From: Thermanaerothrix sp034436175
GTDB taxonomy: Bacteria > Chloroflexota > Anaerolineae > Anaerolineales > Anaerolineaceae
Assembly (NCBI GenBank): GCA_964427505.1
Contig: CAYRUO010000001.1
Coordinates: forward strand, 413,621 to 477,620
DNA length: 64,000 bases
Direction of reading: 5' to 3'
Shown here piece by piece: positions 8,823-16,354 of this stretch (position 1 is the first letter of the stretch; the number at the start of each line of letters is the position of its first letter). The notes under the pieces were generated by a model that was not told the origin of the DNA, made no database searches, and worked only from the letters and a program-made list of their open reading frames with translations. The translations under genes and the position numbers were made by a program.

Positions 8823-10214
8823 ATGGGCAAGTTAACGTCTCGTCCCTGGCAATCTTGGCAACGTCGTTTGCGGCTGGCTTTGAGGTGGCTTACGCCAGGG
8901 ATTGGCGTTAAGCGCTGGTTGCTTGTTCTACTCATCGGGACCACGTTTCTGGGCACGGGGGTCACGCTTTCACTGCTCGATATTTACCGCGGTGCACCCG
9001 ATACACCCTGGCTGCCATGGCTTTCGATTCTAGCCCTGCGCTTTCTCGAACGCCCCCTGCGCATAGCCATTTTTGCCAGCATTGGCATAGGGCTAATCCT
9101 TTGGGGAGGCTGGGGACTCAGCCGTTCGCTCTTGCGCCCGTTTTTGCGCCCAGGCAAACCTATTGTGGAAGCGGTGACGGATTATCGCCGCCGGGAACGC
9201 GGACCACGCATTGTGGCCATTGGTGGAGGGACGGGGCTTTCTACATTGCTACGTGGTTTGAAGGCTTATACCCACAATTTGACCGCCATTGTGACAGTGG
9301 CCGATGATGGCGGTTCATCGGGTGAGTTGCGTCGTCATATGGGCGTACTACCCCCCGGCGATATCCGTAATTGCCTGGCCGCACTTTCCGATGATGAAGA
9401 ACTGATTACGCAGTTATTCCGCTATCGTTTCCCGGCCGGGGCAGGGCTGAATGGCCACAACCTGGGTAACCTTTTGATCACCGCTTTGGCCGATATTACC
9501 GGTTCGTTCGAAGAAGCCATCGCCGAATCGGGGCGGGTTTTGGCCGTGCGAGGACGCGTGCTTCCCTCAACCCTGCATGATGTGCGTTTGGTGGCCGAGG
9601 TAAGGACACCGGAAAAGGGCCGTACCCTGCGTGTCAAGGGTGAGAGCAATATTCCTAAGGTGGGGGGACAAATTGAACGGGTATGGCTGGAACCCAACGC
9701 GCCGTTAGGTTATCCTCCGGCGGTGCAGGCTATTCTCAACGCCGATCTAATTCTGATCGGGCCGGGTTCTCTTTTTACCAGCATTTTGCCCAACCTGTTG
9801 GTACCCGATATCGCCGCAGCCTTGAAGTCCAGCCGGGCATTAAAATTCTATATTTGTAATGTGGCAACGCAGCGCGGGGAGACGGATACGTTCACCTGTG
9901 CTGATCATGTGAAGGCTATCGAGCGTCATTTGGGTGAGCCGATTTTCGATTTGATCGTGTGTAATAATCGGCCGCCCAAGAATTTGCCCGAAGGGGTGCG
10001 GGCCGTATTGCCCTCACCGGAACTGGAAGAGCGTCATGCCGTCTACTGTGCAGACTTGGTGGATGATGAGCAACCCTGGCGGCATGATGCAGCACGCTTG
10101 GCTCAGGTGGTGATGGATCTGTACTATGAACGCACCGGGCCGCTTTCTGGACGCGAAGACACCCTTCCCCGCGAAGGTGTGCTCAACACCTATGCGGAAA
10201 AGGGGAGGAATTAA
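8823..10214 (+). CDS. yvcK: YvcK/gluconeogenesis factor family protein with N-terminal membrane anchor
   Basis: Member of the YvcK/CofD-like family, which binds UDP-sugars and in Bacillus is needed for growth on gluconeogenic carbon sources and for normal cell-wall synthesis. The core begins near residue 127 with RIVAIGGGTGLSTLLRG, followed by VTVADDGGSSGELR, PPGDIRNCLAAL and NGHNLGNLL, all family hallmarks. In front are about 120 extra residues with two hydrophobic helices (about 28-52 and 80-104) that should tether it to the membrane; most Firmicute YvcK proteins lack these. ATG 8823 follows an AAGGTGG site. It is followed by gapA after 42 bases, and the shared promoter carries a redox- or cAMP-type operator, which suggests co-regulation with central carbon metabolism. 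Confidence 0.9.
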   Translation: MGKLTSRPWQSWQRRLRLALRWLTPGIGVKRWLLVLLIGTTFLGTGVTLSLLDIYRGAPDTPWLPWLSILALRFLERPLRIAIFASIGIGLILWGGWGLSRSLLRPFLRPGKPIVEAVTDYRRRERGPRIVAIGGGTGLSTLLRGLKAYTHNLTAIVTVADDGGSSGELRRHMGVLPPGDIRNCLAALSDDEELITQLFRYRFPAGAGLNGHNLGNLLITALADITGSFEEAIAESGRVLAVRGRVLPSTLHDVRLVAEVRTPEKGRTLRVKGESNIPKVGGQIERVWLEPNAPLGYPPAVQAILNADLILIGPGSLFTSILPNLLVPDIAAALKSSRALKFYICNVATQRGETDTFTCADHVKAIERHLGEPIFDLIVCNNRPPKNLPEGVRAVLPSPELEERHAVYCADLVDDEQPWRHDAARLAQVVMDLYYERTGPLSGREDTLPREGVLNTYAEKGRN

Positions 10215-10256
10215 ACCAACCATTCTAATTGATCCTAATTCTTGTGGAGGTGCACA

Positions 10257-11309
10257 ATGGCAGTCAAAGTTGGTATCAATGGTTTTGGCCGCATTGGCCG
10301 TTTGGTTCTCAAGGCTATCCTTGAGCGCTACCCCAATGACCTAGAAGTGGTGGCGGTCAATGATTTGTTCGATGCGAAGCAAAATGCGCATCTGTTTAAA
10401 TTTGACTCCACCTATGGCATCTACCCGGGTAGTGTGGAAGTGGTAGATGGGGACATTGTCATTGATGGGCGGCGCATTAAGGTGTTTGCCGAGAAGGATC
10501 CGGGCAACCTGCCGTGGAAGGATCTGGGTGTAGATATTGTGATCGAGTCCACGGGTGTCTTCACCGATGCTTTGGGCGATCCGGCGAAGGGCAAACCCGG
10601 TGCACGTGTTCACATTGACAAGGGCGGTGCGAAGAAGGTCATCATCAGCGCGCCGGCAAAGAACGAGGATATTACGATTGTGATCGGCGTCAACGAAAAT
10701 ATGTATGATCCCGCGAAACACCATGTGGTCTCTAATGCTTCCTGCACCACCAACTGCTTGGCGCCGGCGGCGAAGGTTGTCCATGATCACTTCAAGATCC
10801 TCAATGCGGTGATGGTAACGATTCACTCGTACACGAACGATCAGGTGATCTTGGATCAGGGGCACAAGAAAGAGATGCGCCGCTCACGCTCGGCTGGCCT
10901 GAACATCATCCCGACGACCACCGGCGCGGCTAAGGCGGTGGCGTTGGTCATCCCTGATTTGAAGGGCAAATTTGACGGATACGCCCTGCGCGTGCCCACC
11001 CCCACGGTTTCAATCGTGGACTTTGTCGCAACGGTGGAAAAACCCACCACCAAGGAAGAACTCAATCAGGTATTCATCGAAGCGGCGAACGGCCCACTCA
11101 AGGGCATCCTGGGTGTCACCAATGGTGGGTACAATGAGCCGTTGGTCTCGATGGACTTCAAGGGTGACTCCCGCTCGTCCATCGTTGATCTGCCCTCGAA
11201 TATGGTCATGGGCGGTAATCTGGTCAAAGTGGTGGCCTGGTATGATAACGAGTGGGGTTACTCGTGCCGCACCGCCGACCTGGCCGCATTGATGGCGAAA
11301 TCACTCTAG
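10257..11309 (+). CDS. gapA: Glyceraldehyde-3-phosphate dehydrogenase, type I
   Basis: Catalyses NAD(P)+-dependent oxidative phosphorylation of glyceraldehyde-3-phosphate to 1,3-bisphosphoglycerate. The N-terminal Rossmann motif is VGINGFGRIGR, and the catalytic cysteine is C163 in SNASCTTN; the C-terminal WYDNEWGYS helix is present. The start is ATG 10257, five to six bases after GGAGG; an ATG 15 bases upstream is out of place for the family. The protein is 350 residues, slightly longer than the usual 330-340. It lies 42 bases after yvcK and 90 bases before pgk, with a strong hairpin in the second gap, consistent with one transcription unit. Confidence 0.97.
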   Translation: MAVKVGINGFGRIGRLVLKAILERYPNDLEVVAVNDLFDAKQNAHLFKFDSTYGIYPGSVEVVDGDIVIDGRRIKVFAEKDPGNLPWKDLGVDIVIESTGVFTDALGDPAKGKPGARVHIDKGGAKKVIISAPAKNEDITIVIGVNENMYDPAKHHVVSNASCTTNCLAPAAKVVHDHFKILNAVMVTIHSYTNDQVILDQGHKKEMRRSRSAGLNIIPTTTGAAKAVALVIPDLKGKFDGYALRVPTPTVSIVDFVATVEKPTTKEELNQVFIEAANGPLKGILGVTNGGYNEPLVSMDFKGDSRSSIVDLPSNMVMGGNLVKVVAWYDNEWGYSCRTADLAALMAKSL

Positions 11310-11332
11310 ACCAAGGCTGGAATTGAGACATA

Positions 11333-11375
11333 GGTCATGCGCGACCTTGAAATCATCTCAGGGTTGCGCATGACC
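11333..11375 (+). other. Intercistronic hairpin between gapA and pgk
   Basis: Two 14-base arms (11333-11346 and 11362-11375) pair completely with a single G-T wobble around a 15-base loop. There is no following T-run, so it is not a normal intrinsic terminator. An mRNA-processing or stability element that sets the gapA:pgk ratio is the likely role. Confidence 0.6.
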
Positions 11376-11399
11376 ATCTTCTAAATGTGGGAGGGAACC

Positions 11400-12575
11400 A
11401 TGTTCAACAAGAAAACGATTCGGGATATTGATGTCAAAGGCAAGCGTGTCTTTGTGCGGGTAGATTTCAATGTACCCATCAAAGACGGTGTGGTTGGGGA
11501 TGATACCCGCATTCGTGCGGCACTGCCGACTATTCAGTATCTGTTAGAGCAAGGTGCGGCGGTCATTCTCGCTTCGCATTTGGGTCGCCCTAAGGGAGGC
11601 CCTGATCCGAAATACTCCCTCAAACCGGTGGCGGATTATCTGGCTAAATTGCTGGGCAAACCGGTTAAGTTTGCCGAAGACTGCATCGGGCCGGTAGCCG
11701 AAGAGGCCGCCAAAGGGTTAAAGCCGGGCGAAGTCCTCTTGTTAGAAAATACCCGTTTCCATCCCGAGGAAGAAAAGAACGATCCTGAGATGGCGAAAGC
11801 CCTTGCCGCCTTGGCGGATATTTATGTGAACGATGCCTTTGGCTCTGCCCACCGCGCTCATGCTTCCACTGAAGGGATTGCGCATTACCTGCCGGCGGTG
11901 GCGGGCTTCCTAATGGAGAAAGAAATCAAATACCTGGGTGAGGCGATTGAAAATCCTAAGCGTCCCTTTGTGGCGATCTTAGGCGGTGCCAAGATCAGCG
12001 ACAAAATCGGTGTCATCCGCAACCTCTTGAAGAAGGCGGATGCCATTTTGATCGGCGGTGGGATGGCGAATACTTTCTTCAAGGCCAAGGGTATCCCGAT
12101 GGGTGATTCGCTGGTTGAGGATGAGGCGCTCGAAACCGCAAAGTCCTTGCTGGCGGAGGGCGGTGAGCGCCTGCATCTGCCGGTGGATGTGGTAATCGCG
12201 GATCGCTTTGACGCAGAAGCCGAGTCGAAGGTAATGCCGGTTGGGCCGGTGCCGGAAGGCTGGCGGGTATTGGATATTGGGCCGCAAACCGTCGAGGCGT
12301 ATAGCAAAGTGATTGCCGGAGCAGGCACGGTGGTGTGGAACGGCCCGATGGGCGTTTTCGAGTTTCCGAAGTTTGCTCAGGGCACATTCGGCATTGCGCG
12401 CGCTGTGGCAGAAAGTGGCGCGGTGAGCATCATCGGCGGTGGCGAGTCGGTGCAGGCTATCAACCAGTCGGGTTTGGCCGATAAGATCACCCACATCTCA
12501 ACTGGCGGTGGTGCGTCTCTGGAAATGTTGGAAGGTTTGGTACTACCCGGCGTTGCCGCACTGCTAGATAAATGA
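11400..12575 (+). CDS. pgk: Phosphoglycerate kinase
   Basis: Transfers the acyl phosphate of 1,3-bisphosphoglycerate to ADP, giving ATP and 3-phosphoglycerate in glycolysis (reversed in gluconeogenesis). Family motifs are VFVRVDFNVP at the N-terminus, ASHLGRPKG, LLLENTRFHPEEEKND, ILGGAKISDKIGV and the C-terminal nucleotide-binding STGGGASLE. I use ATG 11400, just behind GGGAGGGAACC; an in-frame ATG at 11385 overlaps that site. The protein is 391 residues, the normal length. A strong terminator at 12589-12629 ends the unit. Confidence 0.97.
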   Translation: MFNKKTIRDIDVKGKRVFVRVDFNVPIKDGVVGDDTRIRAALPTIQYLLEQGAAVILASHLGRPKGGPDPKYSLKPVADYLAKLLGKPVKFAEDCIGPVAEEAAKGLKPGEVLLLENTRFHPEEEKNDPEMAKALAALADIYVNDAFGSAHRAHASTEGIAHYLPAVAGFLMEKEIKYLGEAIENPKRPFVAILGGAKISDKIGVIRNLLKKADAILIGGGMANTFFKAKGIPMGDSLVEDEALETAKSLLAEGGERLHLPVDVVIADRFDAEAESKVMPVGPVPEGWRVLDIGPQTVEAYSKVIAGAGTVVWNGPMGVFEFPKFAQGTFGIARAVAESGAVSIIGGGESVQAINQSGLADKITHISTGGGASLEMLEGLVLPGVAALLDK

Positions 12576-12588
12576 GAACGAACAACAG

Positions 12589-12629
12589 ATCAGCCCTGGG
12601 AACTCGCCCGGGGCTGATTCTTTCTTTTC
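12589..12629 (+). terminator. Intrinsic terminator after pgk
   Basis: ATCAGCCC (from 12589) pairs with GGGCTGAT (ending 12618), with further pairing inside, and is followed by TTCTTTCTTTT. It closes the yvcK-gapA-pgk unit. Confidence 0.85.
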
Positions 12630-12669
12630 AAAAGGATGCGAATTAACACGCCTGGGTTCGAGATTTTCC

Positions 12670-12698
12670 TAGACGAATTGAGGTTCTTCTGGTAAAAT
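12670..12698 (+). promoter_or_regulatory. Promoter of rpsT
   Basis: TAGACG (12670-12675), 17-base spacer, TAAAAT (12693-12698); about 30 bases of leader before the TTG start at 12734. Confidence 0.5.
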
Positions 12699-12733
12699 CG
12701 GCATCCGAAAGTTAAACCGATGGAGGATGGGCT

Positions 12734-13009
12734 TTGGCTAACATCAAGTCTCAAATTAAACGCAATCGGCAGAATGAGAAGCGGCGCCTGCGCAATCGGG
12801 TTTATCGTGGAGCGGCGCGCACGTTTATTCGCAAAGCCAACGCGGCGATTGAGAGCGGCAATCTCGATGAAGCCCGTGCAGCGGTGCTGCGGGCTCAAAA
12901 GGCGCTCGATAAGGCGGCGGAAAAAGGAATCATCCATAAAAATAATGCCGCGCGTCGTAAGAGCCGCCTAATGAAGCGTTTCGCCGCTCTGCTCAATAAA
13001 GCGGCTTAG
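12734..13009 (+). CDS. rpsT: 30S ribosomal protein S20
   Basis: Small-subunit protein that binds the 5' domain of 16S rRNA. The sequence is typical: MANIKSQIKRNRQNEKRRLRN, an alanine/lysine/arginine-rich helical body and the conserved GIIHKNNAARRKSRLMKR near the C-terminus; 91 residues. It begins with TTG (12734) preceded by GGAGG at 8-9 bases. Use of UUG is also known for E. coli rpsT, where it is part of autogenous control, so the rare start may be functional here. It is monocistronic, with its own promoter and a hairpin terminator at 13040-13068. Confidence 0.95.
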   Translation: MANIKSQIKRNRQNEKRRLRNRVYRGAARTFIRKANAAIESGNLDEARAAVLRAQKALDKAAEKGIIHKNNAARRKSRLMKRFAALLNKAA

Positions 13010-13039
13010 TTACGGTATTCTCTCTAATCGCTTTGAGGT

Positions 13040-13068
13040 GAGCGGGAGCATTAGACTCCCGCTCTATT
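13040..13068 (+). terminator. Terminator after rpsT
   Basis: GAGCGGGAG (13040-13048), 7-base loop, CTCCCGCTC (13056-13064), then TATTTG. The stem is perfect but the T-run is short. Confidence 0.65.
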
Positions 13069-13113
13069 TGTGTTGCAGTGGCCTGCTTGGAAGTAGGTCG
13101 GTGAGGCCTATGT

Positions 13114-13119
13114 TATAAT
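13114..13119 (+). promoter_or_regulatory. -10 box upstream of argS
   Basis: TATAAT at 13114-13119, 60 bases before the argS ATG. The nearest -35-like hexamer, TTGGAA at 13087-13092, is 21 bases away, so the -35 is weak. Confidence 0.4.
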
Positions 13120-13179
13120 CGGCTTGCCTGCTGGCAGAGAAGCGTGTGCTTTGATCACCTGTCTTGAGGGATACCCGGT

Positions 13180-14937
13180 ATGTTTGAACGTGAACAAAAA
13201 TTTGTAGACGAAAAGATTCGCCAGTATTGTGCTCAAAATGGGTTGCCGGAGCCTCAAATCCAGTGGAAGTGGATTCCTTTCGCCGGGCGTTGGGGTATAT
13301 CTACGTCTTTCTTTCAACTGGCCGCTCAGGAAGCACGCCAGGGGAAAGCCGTAAAGGTCAATCAGCGGGCACAGGAATTGGCCAGCGCAATTGCGGCGTA
13401 TCTGGGAGATGTGGAGGGTTTTTCCCACATTGAAGCGGTTAACGGCTATTTGAATCTCCACTTTTCCCCCGATCGTTATGCCCAGCGGGTGGTGGACACG
13501 GTATTGGAGCAGAAACGCGCGTTTGGGCGAGCGGTACCACGGGGGGAGAAGGTGATGGTGGAATTTTCACAGCCCAATACGCATAAAGCGTTTCATGTGG
13601 GCCATCTCCGAAACGTGATTCTGGGGGCGGCGATTTCGAATATCCTGGATTATGCAGGCTATGAGGTCATCCGAGCCAATTATATTGGGGACATCGGGCT
13701 TCACGTGATCAAGTGGCTTTGGAATTACATAACTTACCACTCCGGGGAAGAGCCCGGCGATGATAAAACGCGCTGGATGGGTGACCTCTATGCCGAGGCG
13801 GATCGGCGCTATGAGGAAGACCCTTCGGTAGAGCCGCAAGTGCGGGCGCTTTTTGCGCGCTGGCATCAACGTGATCCCGAAATCTTAGCCTTATGGCAAA
13901 AGACGCGCCAGTGGTCGTTGGAAGGGTTTGACCAGATCTATGCCTTGTTAGGAGTTCATTTTGATCGTGTTTATTTTGAAAGCGAGGTCGAAGAACCCGG
14001 CATTCAATTGGTGGACGAGTTAATCCGGCGGGGCATTGCACGCGATGAACGGCCTGAGGGCCCGGTGGTTGTTCCTCTAGATGAACTCTTGGGCACCCAG
14101 GACAAATACCGCACCTTGGTTGTTTTGCGCTCGGATGGAACGTCTCTTTACGCCACGAAGGATTTGGCGCTGGCGATTCTGAAATTCCAGGAATATGATT
14201 TGGCGCGCTCCATTTATGTTGTGGATGTCCGCCAGACCCTTTACTTGCAACAAATTTTTAAAACATTAGAGTTAATGGGATATGAATGGGCAAGCAGGTG
14301 CTACCATTTAGCGTATGAAATCGTCAATCTGCCCGGCAATGTAACGATGTCCTCGCGTGAGGGGACGGTGGTGTTATTGGAAGACCTCGTTCGTGAGGCA
14401 ACACGGCGGGCGTTGGAGATTGTACAGGTAAAGAATCCGGAATTACCCGCCGAAAAGCAACAAGCCATTGCCCATGCGGTGGCTTTGGGTGCAATCAAGT
14501 ATTCCATGCTCTCGCGGGATAACACCAAAATTGTGACGTTTGATTGGGAAAGTGCGCTAGATATTAATGGGCAGGCAGCCCCCTATATCCAATACGCCTA
14601 TGTTCGTGCCGGGAGTATTCTGCGCAAAGTGGGTTTTGAGTTACCTCCCTCAACACTACCACCCCACGCATTAACCACGCCAGAAATCGAGTTGGTAGAT
14701 TTAATCTCGCGTTTGCCGGGTGAAATCCAACGTGCGGCGGCGGAATTCCGTCCGCTGCTTATCGCCAACCTGGTGTACGAAATGGCGCGCGTGTTTAGCG
14801 ATTTCTACACCCAGTGTCCGGTCTTGCAAGCCGAACCGGAGGTGCGTGCGTTCCGGTTGCGTTTAGTGGCGGCGGCCCGCCAGGCGCTTGAGGTGGGTCT
14901 GGCTTTGCTTGGGATTAGCGCCCCTGAGGCGATGTAA
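13180..14937 (+). CDS. argS: Arginyl-tRNA synthetase
   Basis: Class I aminoacyl-tRNA synthetase that charges tRNA-Arg. The 585-residue protein has the N-terminal additional (Arg_S N) domain, the HIGH-type motif in AFHVGHLRN, the KMSKS-region variant TMSSREGTVVLLEDL, and the helical DALR anticodon-binding domain at the C-terminus. VMVEFSQPNTHKAFHVGH is typical of ArgRS. ATG 13180 sits about 8 bases after GAGGG. The downstream GTPase gene starts 42 bases after the stop. Loss of the first lysine of KMSKS is tolerated in this enzyme, because arginine activation requires bound tRNA. Confidence 0.96.
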   Translation: MFEREQKFVDEKIRQYCAQNGLPEPQIQWKWIPFAGRWGISTSFFQLAAQEARQGKAVKVNQRAQELASAIAAYLGDVEGFSHIEAVNGYLNLHFSPDRYAQRVVDTVLEQKRAFGRAVPRGEKVMVEFSQPNTHKAFHVGHLRNVILGAAISNILDYAGYEVIRANYIGDIGLHVIKWLWNYITYHSGEEPGDDKTRWMGDLYAEADRRYEEDPSVEPQVRALFARWHQRDPEILALWQKTRQWSLEGFDQIYALLGVHFDRVYFESEVEEPGIQLVDELIRRGIARDERPEGPVVVPLDELLGTQDKYRTLVVLRSDGTSLYATKDLALAILKFQEYDLARSIYVVDVRQTLYLQQIFKTLELMGYEWASRCYHLAYEIVNLPGNVTMSSREGTVVLLEDLVREATRRALEIVQVKNPELPAEKQQAIAHAVALGAIKYSMLSRDNTKIVTFDWESALDINGQAAPYIQYAYVRAGSILRKVGFELPPSTLPPHALTTPEIELVDLISRLPGEIQRAAAEFRPLLIANLVYEMARVFSDFYTQCPVLQAEPEVRAFRLRLVAAARQALEVGLALLGISAPEAM

Positions 14938-14979
14938 TCCGGTTTTCCAAATCCAACACCCAGGAGGATGTAATAACCT

Positions 14980-16296
14980 ATGGCCATTCGAACGATCATC
15001 ATGGGTGCCGCAGGTCGCGATTTCCACAATTTCAATGTTTTCTTCCGCAACAACCCCGATTACCACGTGGTAGCATTTACGGCCACCCAGATCCCTAATA
15101 TTGAGGGACGGCGTTACCCGCCTCAATTAGCCGGTCCTCTATATCCTGAGGGCATTCCGATTTATCCCGAGAGTGACCTGGAGCATCTGATTAAGACGCT
15201 GGCAGTGGATCAGGTGGTTTTTGCCTACAGCGATGTGTCGCATGAGTATGTCATGCATAAAGCTTCCCAGGTCATGGCCGCCGGTGCGGATTTTCGTTTG
15301 ATGGGGCCTAAGAGCACCCAATTGAAATCCAGCAAGCCTGTGGTTGCGGTATGCGCGGTGCGAACGGGCTCCGGAAAAAGCCAGACCAGCCGCCGCGTGG
15401 CAAAGATTTTACGTGGGATGGGCTTTCGAGTAGCGGCCATTCGCCATCCTATGCCCTATGGCGACTTGGTGCGCCAAGAGGCTCAACGCTTCGCCAGTTA
15501 TGAGGATTTGGACCGCCATGAGTGCACTATTGAAGAGCGCGAAGAGTATGAGCCTCACCTGGATAATGGGGTCATTGTGTACGCCGGTGTGGATTATGAA
15601 AAGATCCTGCGTCAGGCCGAGGCCGAGGTGGATGTGATCTTATGGGATGGTGGTAATAACGACTTCTCGTTTTATCAGGAAGATCTGCGCATTGTGGTCG
15701 CTGATCCTCACCGTCCCGGGCACGAATATCGCTACCATCCTGGTGAGACCAACGTGCGGCGAGCAGACGTGTTTGTCATCAATAAAGTAGATACTGCCAA
15801 CCCAGAGGCCGTGATGCAGGTTCGCGAGAGCCTACAAGCCCTTAACCCGCAGGCAATTATCATTGAGGCCGCTTCTCCCATCTTTGTGGATGACCCGCAA
15901 GCCATTCGGGGCAAACGGGTGTTGGTCATTGAAGATGGGCCAACTCTAACCCATGGTGAGATGGCTTACGGCGCGGGGTGGGTGGCGGCACGCCGATTTG
16001 GGGCGGCTGAAATTGTGGATCCACGCCCCTACGCAGTCGGCTCCATTGCCGAGACCTACCGCAAGTATACGCAGACGGGCCCAATCTTGCCGGCAATGGG
16101 CTACGGCGAGGTGCAGATGCGGGAATTGGAAGAGACCATCAACCGCGCTGATGTAGACCTGGTGATCTCTGCTACGCCCATCGACATAACCCGGGTTATA
16201 AAAATCAACAAGCCGGTCCAGCGCGTTCGCTATGAACTTCAAGAAATTGGACAACCTACGCTCGAAGATATTCTGAAAGCGAAACTAGGTCGGTGA
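14980..16296 (+). CDS. Cyclic 2,3-diphosphoglycerate synthetase-like P-loop GTPase
   Basis: Protein of 438 residues in the family often called cyclic 2,3-diphosphoglycerate synthetase (cDPGS) or 'predicted GTPase'. An N-terminal Rossmann-like segment (MGAAGRDFHNFNVFF) precedes a P-loop AVRTGSGKSQ at about 126-135; DGGNNDFSF and the NKVDTAN guanine-type motif follow. In Methanothermus the enzyme cyclises 2,3-bisphosphoglycerate, a thermostabilising solute; in bacteria the function of these homologues is not established. Family knowledge therefore does not prove cDPG production here. It lies between argS and obg, about 2.4 kb from pgk, and no 2-phosphoglycerate kinase is visible. AGGAGG precedes the ATG by 12 bases. 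Confidence 0.75.
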   Translation: MAIRTIIMGAAGRDFHNFNVFFRNNPDYHVVAFTATQIPNIEGRRYPPQLAGPLYPEGIPIYPESDLEHLIKTLAVDQVVFAYSDVSHEYVMHKASQVMAAGADFRLMGPKSTQLKSSKPVVAVCAVRTGSGKSQTSRRVAKILRGMGFRVAAIRHPMPYGDLVRQEAQRFASYEDLDRHECTIEEREEYEPHLDNGVIVYAGVDYEKILRQAEAEVDVILWDGGNNDFSFYQEDLRIVVADPHRPGHEYRYHPGETNVRRADVFVINKVDTANPEAVMQVRESLQALNPQAIIIEAASPIFVDDPQAIRGKRVLVIEDGPTLTHGEMAYGAGWVAARRFGAAEIVDPRPYAVGSIAETYRKYTQTGPILPAMGYGEVQMRELEETINRADVDLVISATPIDITRVIKINKPVQRVRYELQEIGQPTLEDILKAKLGR

Positions 16297-16303
16297 GGCA
16301 TTC

Positions 16304-16337
16304 GAGGGGCGAGAAAGAACCGCCTTTCTCGCCCCTC
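16304..16337 (+). other. Perfect 14-bp hairpin between the cDPGS-like gene and obg
   Basis: The arms at 16304-16317 and 16324-16337 are exact complements, with a 6-base loop AACCGC. The following sequence (ATTTGGGG) lacks a real T-run, so termination would be leaky at best; 17 bases separate it from the obg ATG. It may be a partial terminator, an RNase-processing site or a translation regulator. Confidence 0.6.
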
Positions 16338-16354
16338 ATTTGGGGTGGTGGGGT

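Noticed and set aside
11885..12494. Long open frames antisense to pgk
   Set aside because: No homology-like pattern; they mirror the codon bias of pgk on the other strand.
12650..12670. GGTTCGAG sequence resembling a tRNA T-loop
   Set aside because: No acceptor, D or anticodon arms around it.
14322..14400. Missing KMSKS in ArgRS as sign of an inactive enzyme
   Set aside because: Arginyl-tRNA synthetases often lack the canonical lysines; the rest of the catalytic domain is intact.
16304..16340. Hairpin before obg as an intrinsic terminator
   Set aside because: The T-run is missing (ATTTGGGG follows), so kept as a structural element only.
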